Shown here piece after piece: positions 26,437 to 33,599 of a stretch of 35,465 bases of DNA. The position numbers were made by a program, and so were the translations under genes. Source of the stretch: an uncultured Pelagibacteraceae bacterium (GTDB taxonomy: Bacteria > Pseudomonadota > Alphaproteobacteria > Pelagibacterales > Pelagibacteraceae); assembly GCA_902635685.1 (NCBI GenBank), contig CACPOY010000007.1, positions 1-35,465 of the forward strand. Direction: 5' to 3'. The first letter of the stretch is position 1. Every line of letters starts with the position of its first letter. The notes beneath the pieces are model-generated. The model had not been told where the DNA came from. It saw only the letters and a list, made by a program, of their open reading frames with translations, and searched no databases.

Positions 26437-27253
26437 TTTTTTTATAAATTTCGTATATTTTTATTATTGATGCTGCGGTTTCCTCAACTGATTTTCTTGT
26501 AACATCTATTGTAGGCCATTTATACTTTTTAAAAGCATTTTTAGCATTCCCAACTTCTTTTCTAATTTTATCCAGATCTGTATATGATTTGTTCTGTGTT
26601 TCTTTTAAAGAATTCATTCTATTTTTTCTTATATCTACTAATCTTTCAGGTTCAGTATTTAGACCGATTACACAAGAAATTTTAGGGTTCTCTCTCAAAA
26701 TTTGTGGAATAGAATCTTCATTAATAAGTGGAATATTTGATGTTTTATAGCCCTTGTTAGCCAAATAAATTGAGGTTGGTGTTTTGCTGGTCCTGCTCAC
26801 TCCTAAAAGAATTATATCGGACTTTTTTATTTCTTTAATAGAATTGCCATCATCATGATTCATGGTAAATTGAATAGCTTCAATTCTTTTGTAATATTCG
26901 TCATTAAGAGCATGTTGACCACTAGGTTGATGCGAAGCCTTTTGATTAAGTAATTTTGAAAAACTTAATATTAAATCTCCCAACACACCAAAACATGGAA
27001 TCTCTTTTTCTCTACTTGTTTTAGCAAGATACTTAGCAAGATTGCTATCTACTATTGAATATAATATTATTGGATTTGTTTTTTTTTCAGCCTCAGACAA
27101 AATCTTTGAGATTTGATTGTTGGTTCTTGTAAAGGAATAAGTGTGAATTTTATATTTTATATTTTTAAATTGGGCTTTGATAGCAGTAAAAATTCTATCC
27201 AAAGTTTCACCTGTTGAATCTGATATAAGATATATTTGATATGTATTGCTCAT
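26429..27253 (-). CDS. Bifunctional kinase/pyrophosphorylase regulator of PPDK or PEP synthase (DUF299)
   Basis: A 274-residue DUF299 protein. YLISDSTGETLDRIFTAI opens the family; the nucleotide loop is LLGVSRTSKTPTSIYLANKG (from residue 150). ALNDEYYKRIEAIQFTMNHD and the C-terminal IDVTRKSVEETAA are also family marks. These enzymes phosphorylate or dephosphorylate a Thr of pyruvate phosphate dikinase or PEP synthase. Neither target is in the window. Facing hemE across a short gap is the arrangement known from Caulobacter and Rickettsia around the replication origin. Confidence 0.93.
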   Translation of the reverse strand: MSNTYQIYLISDSTGETLDRIFTAIKAQFKNIKYKIHTYSFTRTNNQISKILSEAEKKTNPIILYSIVDSNLAKYLAKTSREKEIPCFGVLGDLILSFSKLLNQKASHQPSGQHALNDEYYKRIEAIQFTMNHDDGNSIKEIKKSDIILLGVSRTSKTPTSIYLANKGYKTSNIPLINEDSIPQILRENPKISCVIGLNTEPERLVDIRKNRMNSLKETQNKSYTDLDKIRKEVGNAKNAFKKYKWPTIDVTRKSVEETAASIIKIYEIYKKNV

Positions 27254-27441
27254 GTATAATATATGTATAAATTTGTATTACCTTTATCATATTGAAAATC
27301 TTTCATATTTTTAATTTTGTGTTGTAAAACAATGGTTTTATCAACAATATTAAACATGTTAAGATCGATAGTAATCATTAAATGTATTAAGTTAATAAGC
27401 TTCAATTTTACGTATATATTTATTAAAATTTAAACTCTAAA

Positions 27442-27474
27442 TGTTAATAAACTGTTTATAAGATGTTCAATAAA
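27442..27474. repeat. Three 11-bp direct repeats in the putative origin
   Basis: TGTTAATAAAC, TGTTTATAAGA and TGTTCAATAAA follow one another without gaps, each starting with TGTT at 27442, 27453 and 27464. The period equals about one helical turn, so bound proteins would sit on one face. The first two resemble degenerate DnaA boxes. Confidence 0.6.
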
Positions 27475-27485
27475 TTTAATCACCA

Positions 27486-27494
27486 TTATTCACA
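27486..27494 (+). promoter_or_regulatory. DnaA box TTATTCACA
   Basis: Exact match to the TTATNCACA consensus, 11 bp after the repeat array and 41 bp before hemE. A single 9-mer can occur by chance, so its weight comes from the origin-like context. Confidence 0.55.
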
Positions 27495-27535
27495 GAATAT
27501 ACTAACATTACAATCAATTATATTTAATTATTAAT

Positions 27536-28537
27536 ATGTCTCCAATTGAAGAAGTAATAATAAACAAAAAAAGTAATATCAATCCTATTTGGATAATGAG
27601 ACAAGCAGGAAGATATTTACCGGAATTTAGAGAAATAAGAAAACAAAATCCTGACTTTATCAAATTATGTCTTAATCAAAAATTATCGAGTGAGATTACT
27701 CTACAACCTTTAAAGAGATTTAATTTGGATGCTGCAATAATTTTCTCTGATATTTTGATGTTACCATATGGTCTGAATCAAAATGTAGTGTTTAAAAAAA
27801 ATATAGGCCCTTTACTTGATGAATTAGATTTGAAAAAAATTTCAAGCGTTGAAGAAATTGGTTTTGTAAAAAAACTTTCTCCTGTTTATGAGTTAATTAA
27901 ATTAGTTAGCAGTTCTCAGTTTACTAATAACAAAACTACTATTGGTTTTGTTGGGGCACCATGGACTTTATTGGTTTACATGATAAATAAAAAGTCACCA
28001 AAATTAGACCTAAATGAAAATTTTTTTGTAAACAAGATACTAATTAGTAAAGTTCTTAAAATTTTAGATAAGTTTTTAAAAATACACGTCAAAAAACAGA
28101 TTGATAATGGAGCTCAATTAATTCAGATCTTCGATAGTTGGGCAGGTCTGCTAAATGAAAAAGATTTACCTTATTATATTTATGAGCCCACATTAAACTT
28201 AGTTAATTATATTAAATCTTTAAACGTGCCTGTTATTTGTTTTCCAAGAGGTATTAAGAATTATAAAGACTTTTGTGAAATTATCAAACCAGATGCTATT
28301 TGTATTGATTATGAAGTTGATCCAATAAAAATTTATAAAGAAATAAAAATTCCCGTGCAAGGTGGAATGGATCCAAAGATTTTACTTACTGATAAAGAAA
28401 AGCTAAAAAAAGAAACAATAAAATATCTAGATATTTTCAAAGATCATCCATATATATTTAATTTAGGACATGGTGTTCTACCAGAGACTGACCCTAGTAT
28501 GATGGATTATTTAGTAAAAACTGTGAAAGATTATTAA
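27536..28537 (+). CDS. hemE: Uroporphyrinogen decarboxylase
   Basis: Converts uroporphyrinogen III to coproporphyrinogen III. In 333 residues, the first UroD signature is PIWIMRQAGRYLPEFREIRK (from residue 17) with the conserved Arg residues. The substrate-site Asp is in AAIIFSDILMLP. The second signature is GFVGAPWTLLVYMI, followed later by DSWAGLL and NLGHGVLPETDP. Its stop overlaps the hemH ATG by one base. It is the first gene of the haem operon hemE-hemH-hemJ and the right boundary of the putative origin. Confidence 0.97.
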   Translation: MSPIEEVIINKKSNINPIWIMRQAGRYLPEFREIRKQNPDFIKLCLNQKLSSEITLQPLKRFNLDAAIIFSDILMLPYGLNQNVVFKKNIGPLLDELDLKKISSVEEIGFVKKLSPVYELIKLVSSSQFTNNKTTIGFVGAPWTLLVYMINKKSPKLDLNENFFVNKILISKVLKILDKFLKIHVKKQIDNGAQLIQIFDSWAGLLNEKDLPYYIYEPTLNLVNYIKSLNVPVICFPRGIKNYKDFCEIIKPDAICIDYEVDPIKIYKEIKIPVQGGMDPKILLTDKEKLKKETIKYLDIFKDHPYIFNLGHGVLPETDPSMMDYLVKTVKDY

Positions 28538-29535
28538 TGGATATCAAACAAGAACACCCACCTGTAAAATTTGGAAAAACTGGAATTTTAATTATAAATC
28601 TAGGAACACCCAACTCAACAAGTTGGCTTGATATAAGAAAGTACTTAAAAGAATTTTTATCAGATAGAAGAGTAATCGAAGTTAACCCAATAGTTTGGCA
28701 GATTATCTTAAATGTTTTCATATTAACTTTCAGACCATCTAAAACTGCAAAAGCCTATAAAGAAATCTGGATGAAGGACAAAAATATTTCCCCACTTCTT
28801 TACTATACTCAAAAACAGGCAGAAAAACTCTCAAGCACAATGTCTAAAAAAGACTTGATAATAGATTATGCCATGAGATATGGAAATCCTAGCATAAGAA
28901 GTAAAATTGCAACCCTTCATAAACAGGGCTGTGAAAATTTAATAATACTTCCGCTTTATCCACAATATGCTGCTGCGACTACCGCAACTGTTTGTGATGA
29001 AGTATATAGAACTCTTATGAAAATGAGATGGCAACCATCACTTAAAATAGTGCCTCATTATGAATCTGATCCCTTATATATAGATGCACTTGTAAATTCA
29101 TTGAATAAAAAAATTAAAGAAATTAATTGGAAGCCAGATTTAATATTAGCTTCTTATCATGGAATACCTCAAAAATATTTTGATAAAGGCGACCCTTATC
29201 ATTGCTATTGCCACAAAACTACTAGACTAATATCAGAAAAATTTACTTCGATTGAAATTATGACAACGTTCCAATCAAGGTTTGGTCCTGAAAAATGGCT
29301 TCAACCTTATACAGACAAAACCCTAGAAAGCTTACCTCGAGAAGGGAAAAAAAATATCTTAGCTATATGCCCAGGATTTTCCTCAGATTGTGTTGAAACT
29401 TTAGAAGAAATACAAATTCAAGGAAAAGAGAGTTTCTTAGACTCTGGGGGAGAAAACTTTGATATGGTGCCATGTTTGAATGATAATGATGATCATATAG
29501 TTTTATTAAAATCTTTAATTCAAAAAAACATTTAG
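28537..29535 (+). CDS. hemH: Ferrochelatase
   Basis: Inserts Fe2+ into protoporphyrin IX at the inner membrane. The 332-residue protein has LIINLGTPNSTSWLDIRKYL near the N-terminus. The catalytic His208 lies in LASYHGIPQKYF, followed by the KGDPYHCYCHKTTRL block. Glu287 lies in CPGFSSDCVETLEE. It has no C-terminal membrane helix. It is translationally coupled to hemE. Confidence 0.97.
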   Translation: MDIKQEHPPVKFGKTGILIINLGTPNSTSWLDIRKYLKEFLSDRRVIEVNPIVWQIILNVFILTFRPSKTAKAYKEIWMKDKNISPLLYYTQKQAEKLSSTMSKKDLIIDYAMRYGNPSIRSKIATLHKQGCENLIILPLYPQYAAATTATVCDEVYRTLMKMRWQPSLKIVPHYESDPLYIDALVNSLNKKIKEINWKPDLILASYHGIPQKYFDKGDPYHCYCHKTTRLISEKFTSIEIMTTFQSRFGPEKWLQPYTDKTLESLPREGKKNILAICPGFSSDCVETLEEIQIQGKESFLDSGGENFDMVPCLNDNDDHIVLLKSLIQKNI

Positions 29536-29538
29536 CTT

Positions 29539-29973
29539 ATGAACACCTATTTACTGTTTAAATCATTACATTTGATATCAGTAATTTCTTGGATGGCTGG
29601 ATTGCTATATCTTCCAAGAATCTTTGTTTATCATTCTCAATACAGCACCAAGCCAATAATATCAGATGTATTTAAAACGATGGAAAGAAAACTGTTTTTT
29701 TATATTATGACTCCAGCAATGACACTATCTTGGGTATTTGGTTTATTATTAATCCATGAGATAGGATTTCAACAACTTGGCCAAACTTGGATGATTTTAA
29801 AACTAATATTTGTAGTTATACTAACGATTTATCATTTTTATCTTGGACGAATTTTAGGTCAATTTAAACTAGACCTAAATGAACAATCACATAAATTTTA
29901 TCGATTTATAAATGAAATACCCACATTATTGCTTATTTTAATCATATTTGTTGTGGTTTTTAAGCCTATCTAG
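29539..29973 (+). CDS. hemJ: Protoporphyrinogen oxidase HemJ
   Basis: A 144-residue membrane protein with four helices (about 5-24, 53-74, 83-104 and 125-143). It shows the HemJ block KSLHLISVISWMAGLLYLPR with conserved His11 and Trp18, followed by IFVYH. HemJ carries out the penultimate oxidation of haem synthesis in many Alphaproteobacteria that lack HemG and HemY. Placement directly after hemH supports this; it starts 3 bp after the hemH stop. Confidence 0.93.
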   Translation: MNTYLLFKSLHLISVISWMAGLLYLPRIFVYHSQYSTKPIISDVFKTMERKLFFYIMTPAMTLSWVFGLLLIHEIGFQQLGQTWMILKLIFVVILTIYHFYLGRILGQFKLDLNEQSHKFYRFINEIPTLLLILIIFVVVFKPI

Positions 29974-30009
29974 GGTTGAATATTTATAATTAGCATATAT
30001 ATTTTAGTT

Positions 30010-30034
30010 ATTATTAAGTCCTTAATAATTTTTT
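30010..30034 (+). terminator. Terminator-like hairpin directly before rho
   Basis: ATTATTAAG (30010-30018) and CTTAATAAT (30021-30029) form a perfect 9-bp inverted repeat with a 2-base spacer (in practice an 8-bp stem with a 4-base loop), followed by five T. It ends 8 bases before the rho ATG. The stem is almost all A-T, hence weak. It could end hemEHJ transcripts or act as a leader control element of rho. Confidence 0.4.
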
Positions 30035-30037
30035 ATC

Positions 30038-31306
30038 ATGAACATACAAGAACTAAAACTCAAATCATCCGAACAACTTATTACACAAGCAGAAGAGCTT
30101 GGTATTGAAAATGCTAGTACTTTAAGAAAGCAAGAAATACTTTTTGCTATTTTAAAAAAGGTCGCTGAAAAAGAGGAAATAACAGGCGCGGGAGTTTTGC
30201 AACTGTTACAAGACGGCTTTGGTTTCCTAAGAGCAATGGAGTCTAATTACCTACCTGGTCCAGATGATATATATGTAAGCCCAAGCCAGATAAGAAAATT
30301 TGGCTTAAGAACTGGTGATACGGTTGAGGGACCTGTACGAGCTCCGAAAGAGGGAGAAAGATATTTTGCATTGTTACAAGTTAGTAAAATAAATTTTGAA
30401 GAACCAGAAAAATCACGACATAAAATTGCTTTTGACAACTTAACTCCACTTTACCCAGACAAACAATTAGTTATGGAAGTTGAAGTTTTAAAAACTGAAA
30501 AAAAACAAGATTTAACTCCAAGATTAATTGACCTAGTAAGCCCGATCGGTAAAGGCCAAAGATCAATAATTATTTCACCGCCAAAAGCTGGAAAAACTAT
30601 GATACTTCAAAGTATTGCCAACTCTATAGCGAAAAATTATCCAGAATGTTATTTAATAGTGTTACTAATTGACGAAAGACCCGAAGAAGTGACTGATATG
30701 CAAAGAACTGTTAAGGGAGAAGTAATTAGTTCTACGTTTGATGAGCCCGCACAACGTCATGTTGCTGTTGCAGAAATGGTAATAGAAAAAGCAAAAAGAT
30801 TAACAGAGCATAAAAAAGATGTGGTTATACTTTTAGACTCTATCACAAGGCTCGGGAGAGCTTATAATGCAGTAATCCCAAGTTCTGGTAAAGTGTTAAC
30901 TGGAGGTGTAGACGCTAATGCACTTCAAAGACCCAAAAGATTTTTTGGAGCCGCAAGAAATATTGAAGAGGGTGGTTCTTTGACGATTATATCAACAGCA
31001 TTAATTGATACCGGAAGTAGAATGGATGAGGTAATTTTTGAAGAATTTAAAGGAACTGGTAACAGTGAAACTGTTCTCGATAGAAAAATTGCAGATAAAA
31101 GAATATATCCAGCTATTGATATCACCAAATCAGGAACAAGAAGAGAAGAATTATTATTTGATAAAAATGATCTTCAAAAAATGAATGTTTTAAGAAGAAT
31201 AATTGCACCAATGGGCACTATGGATGCAATAGAGTTTATCAGCTCTAAATTAAAAGATACAAAAAATAATTCAGAGTTTTTTAATTCAATGAATAAACCT
31301 GCTTAA
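30038..31306 (+). CDS. rho: Transcription termination factor Rho
   Basis: Hexameric RNA helicase. In 422 residues, the N-terminal helical Rho_N segment is followed by the cold-shock-like RNA-binding fold with [20 protein letters not shown] (RNP1-like GFGFLR). The P-loop is [11 protein letters not shown] (Pro181-Thr187 core) and Walker B is [17 protein letters not shown]. The Q- and R-loop regions ([20 protein letters not shown] and [20 protein letters not shown]) are intact. There is no long N-terminal insert. The stop abuts the convergent sulfotransferase gene with no spacer. Confidence 0.98.
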   Translation: MNIQELKLKSSEQLITQAEELGIENASTLRKQEILFAILKKVAEKEEITGAGVLQLLQDGFGFLRAMESNYLPGPDDIYVSPSQIRKFGLRTGDTVEGPVRAPKEGERYFALLQVSKINFEEPEKSRHKIAFDNLTPLYPDKQLVMEVEVLKTEKKQDLTPRLIDLVSPIGKGQRSIIISPPKAGKTMILQSIANSIAKNYPECYLIVLLIDERPEEVTDMQRTVKGEVISSTFDEPAQRHVAVAEMVIEKAKRLTEHKKDVVILLDSITRLGRAYNAVIPSSGKVLTGGVDANALQRPKRFFGAARNIEEGGSLTIISTALIDTGSRMDEVIFEEFKGTGNSETVLDRKIADKRIYPAIDITKSGTRREELLFDKNDLQKMNVLRRIIAPMGTMDAIEFISSKLKDTKNNSEFFNSMNKPA

Positions 31307-32155
31307 CTATAAATAGCCTAATTCTATCATTTCTTTAGCGAATTTTTTTTCAATTTCTGATGAGATTTCTTTTGGTAAAATTTTCTTCCAGTTGTTTTCT
31401 TTTCCTTGATTGAAAAAATCCACATTTCTTTTTTGTTTTTCTAAAAACCCCTCTTTTTTCTCTAGGTTTTTTAAATTTTCAAAACTTGTTTCCTCAATCG
31501 TGTTTTTAAGTCTCTCGTTATCTATTAGAGTTTTTTCTTCTTTATTTATCTTTTTTAAAAATTCAAAAATTCTATTAAATTCTTTAAAAGGGTCATTGCT
31601 TAAGTTTTCATATTTAATTAAACAAACAGGTATTTTATGTTTATTATGAACCCAAGAATTATAATTTTCGGCCCATGAGCTTATTATTTCAATTCCTTTT
31701 ATTCCAAACTTTTTAAAAGTACTTTCATTTGATGACAGATACCCTTTCGTATCAAACATATTTTTTGCTACATCTTTATATGTTTGATTTTCAAAATTTT
31801 TATAAGAGGTAACTACATTTCTTGGATCTCGAACTACATATATGCATCCCGCCGAAACCTTTTCATTTGTAAATTCGTTTCCATCCTTTTTAATACAAGC
31901 ATTATGAGTTTTAAAAAGCAGGTTCCTTTTAAATTTTTTGTTAATAAAATTTTGAACAGGTAACCAGTTTTTCATTACATCGTCATCTGATTTAAGGGGT
32001 GTTTTTTTACTGATAAAATCGCTAACATTGAAATTTGGAATATTTTTTAATATTTCAAAATAAAATTTTTTATCTTTTGAAAAAAAGTAATGTGCAATTA
32101 ATGCTCTAACCCAAGTATTTCCAGATTTAGGGTATGAGGCTATCCAAATAATCAT
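31307..32155 (-). CDS. Sulfotransferase-domain protein
   Basis: A 282-residue cytosolic-type PAPS-dependent sulfotransferase. The 5'-phosphosulfate-binding loop is IASYPKSGNTWVRALIAHYF at the very N-terminus; the 3'-phosphate-binding motif is YVVRDPRNVVTSYKNF. LIKYENLSNDPFKEFNRIFE and the C-terminal FFNQGKENNWKKILPKEIS are also typical of the Sulfotransfer_1 family. The acceptor is unknown. The frame reaches a TTG at 32161, but the ATG at 32155 gives MIIWIASYPKSGNTW. It is the only minus-strand gene between hemE and mnmG, inserted in a conserved gene order. Confidence 0.9.
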   Translation of the reverse strand: MIIWIASYPKSGNTWVRALIAHYFFSKDKKFYFEILKNIPNFNVSDFISKKTPLKSDDDVMKNWLPVQNFINKKFKRNLLFKTHNACIKKDGNEFTNEKVSAGCIYVVRDPRNVVTSYKNFENQTYKDVAKNMFDTKGYLSSNESTFKKFGIKGIEIISSWAENYNSWVHNKHKIPVCLIKYENLSNDPFKEFNRIFEFLKKINKEEKTLIDNERLKNTIEETSFENLKNLEKKEGFLEKQKRNVDFFNQGKENNWKKILPKEISSEIEKKFAKEMIELGYL

Positions 32156-32190
32156 AACCAAATAATTATATGCATAAATTAATTTAGCGA

Positions 32191-32196
32191 TATAAT
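32191..32196 (+). promoter_or_regulatory. Candidate -10 box of mnmE giving a leaderless mRNA
   Basis: A perfect TATAAT ends 6 bases before the mnmE ATG at 32203, so the expected +1 coincides with the A of the start codon. There is no Shine-Dalgarno sequence and no clear -35. Confidence 0.38.
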
Positions 32197-32202
32197 AATT
32201 TA

Positions 32203-33534
32203 ATGACTATATATGCGCTTGCATCTGGATCAGGGATTTCTGGTGTAGCTGTAATAAGAGTTTCTGGTGATAATGTTAAAAAAGTTCTGAAATTGCTCAC
32301 AAGGAAGGAACTTCCACCCCCTAGAGTGGCCACCCTTCGAAAAATAAACAATATCAAGACGTCCGAGTTAATTGATGAAGGTATAATTATATGGTTTCCT
32401 GGCCCTGAGAGCTATACAGGTGAAGATATGGCTGAGTTTCATGTGCATGGTGGTAAAGCAGTCATTTTAGCTATTCAAAATCAGATTTCTAGAATTGAAA
32501 ATTGTCGACTAGCAGAACCAGGTGAATTCACAAAGCTTGCTTTTCAAAATGGTAAAATAAATTTATTAAAAGCTGAAAGCATAGCCGATTTAATTTCTGC
32601 AGAAACCGAAATCCAAAGATTACAAGCTGTTAAGATAATGCAAGGAAAGTCTTCAGATAAGTTTAACGAGCTAAGAGAGAAACTAATAAAAATATTATCT
32701 TATGTAGAGGCTAAAATAGACTTCCCAGATGAAGATTTGCCTGAAGACAAAATAAAACAGATTAGAAATAATTCGAGTAAAATTTTATATGAAATTACAA
32801 AAATTTTAAATAATCAAAAAGTTGGAGAAATAGTTCGCGAAGGTTTTAAAATTGCTATTGTCGGTCCAACAAATGCGGGAAAATCAAGTTTATTAAATAA
32901 TTTGGCTAACAGGGAAGTGGCAATAGTCTCAGAAATTGCTGGAACTACAAGGGATGTAATTGAAACGCATTTAAATATTGACGGCTATCCAGTTGTTATT
33001 TCTGATACCGCAGGAATAAGAGAGTCGAAGGACGAGATTGAAAAAAAAGGTATCAAATTAACACTAAAAAAAGCGGAGAAAGCTGATTTAAAGCTAGTTG
33101 TGGTTGATGCTAGAAATATTGATTTAAGCGGTTTTTTGAATGATTTATTAAAGGATAATGCAATATTAGTTGTAAATAAGTCTGATTTATTAAAAGAAAA
33201 GTTGCATTCAGAAATTACTAAATTCAAACATGTTTTGATTTCACTTAAAAAAAATTCGAATATCGAGGAATTAATTTCAGAGATAAAAAATAATTTGAAA
33301 GATAAATTTATCTTTGATGAAGATATTTTAATTACCAGGGAAAGGCATAGACAACATTTAATGCAGTGTTCTGATCATCTAAAAAGTTTTTTAGAAAAAA
33401 ATGATAAAAAGGATTTTGACAAAGCCGCAGAGGATCTTAGGCTAGCTACAAGACATTTGGGCATGATTGTCGGAAAAGTTGACGTCGAGGAGATTTTAGG
33501 TAGTATTTTCAACGATTTTTGTATTGGTAAATAA
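32203..33534 (+). CDS. mnmE: tRNA modification GTPase MnmE
   Basis: Works with MnmG to place the (carboxymethyl)aminomethyl group on wobble U34. In 443 residues, the N-terminal tetrahydrofolate-binding domain (about 1-115) has TIYALASGSGISGVAVIRVS and FHVHGGKAV. The G domain has GPTNAGKSSLLN (221-232), the DTAGIR motif (268-273) and NKSD. The C-terminus ends in the invariant FCIGK, whose Cys is catalytic. It is followed 65 bp later by mnmG, its partner. Confidence 0.97.
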   Translation: MTIYALASGSGISGVAVIRVSGDNVKKVLKLLTRKELPPPRVATLRKINNIKTSELIDEGIIIWFPGPESYTGEDMAEFHVHGGKAVILAIQNQISRIENCRLAEPGEFTKLAFQNGKINLLKAESIADLISAETEIQRLQAVKIMQGKSSDKFNELREKLIKILSYVEAKIDFPDEDLPEDKIKQIRNNSSKILYEITKILNNQKVGEIVREGFKIAIVGPTNAGKSSLLNNLANREVAIVSEIAGTTRDVIETHLNIDGYPVVISDTAGIRESKDEIEKKGIKLTLKKAEKADLKLVVVDARNIDLSGFLNDLLKDNAILVVNKSDLLKEKLHSEITKFKHVLISLKKNSNIEELISEIKNNLKDKFIFDEDILITRERHRQHLMQCSDHLKSFLEKNDKKDFDKAAEDLRLATRHLGMIVGKVDVEEILGSIFNDFCIGK

Positions 33535-33599
33535 CATCTATAATTACTTAATTTTAATTCAAATCTTGTAAATATTTTAATCGATTATAAATTTAAAGG

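Larger units (their letters stand above)
27254..27535. other. oriC: Candidate chromosomal replication origin (oriC) between the DUF299 gene and hemE
   Basis: A 282-bp very AT-rich gap, the largest gene-free stretch in the window. It contains TTATTCACA (27486-27494), a match to the TTATNCACA DnaA box. Three relatives of it have A in place of C at position 6: TTATCAACA at 27338-27346, TGTTAATAA at 27442-27450 (minus) and TGTTTATAA at 27453-27461 (minus). A nearly G+C-free block around 27410-27440 could serve as the unwinding element. hemE flanks the Caulobacter origin and the DUF299/hemE pair flanks the Rickettsia one, so the context supports the call; function is inferred. The gap must also hold both divergent promoters. 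No CtrA site (TTAA-N7-TTAA) was found. Confidence 0.6.

Noticed and set aside
27254..27535. CtrA binding sites (TTAA-N7-TTAA) in the putative origin
   Set aside because: TTAA words are frequent, but none are paired at 7-bp spacing.
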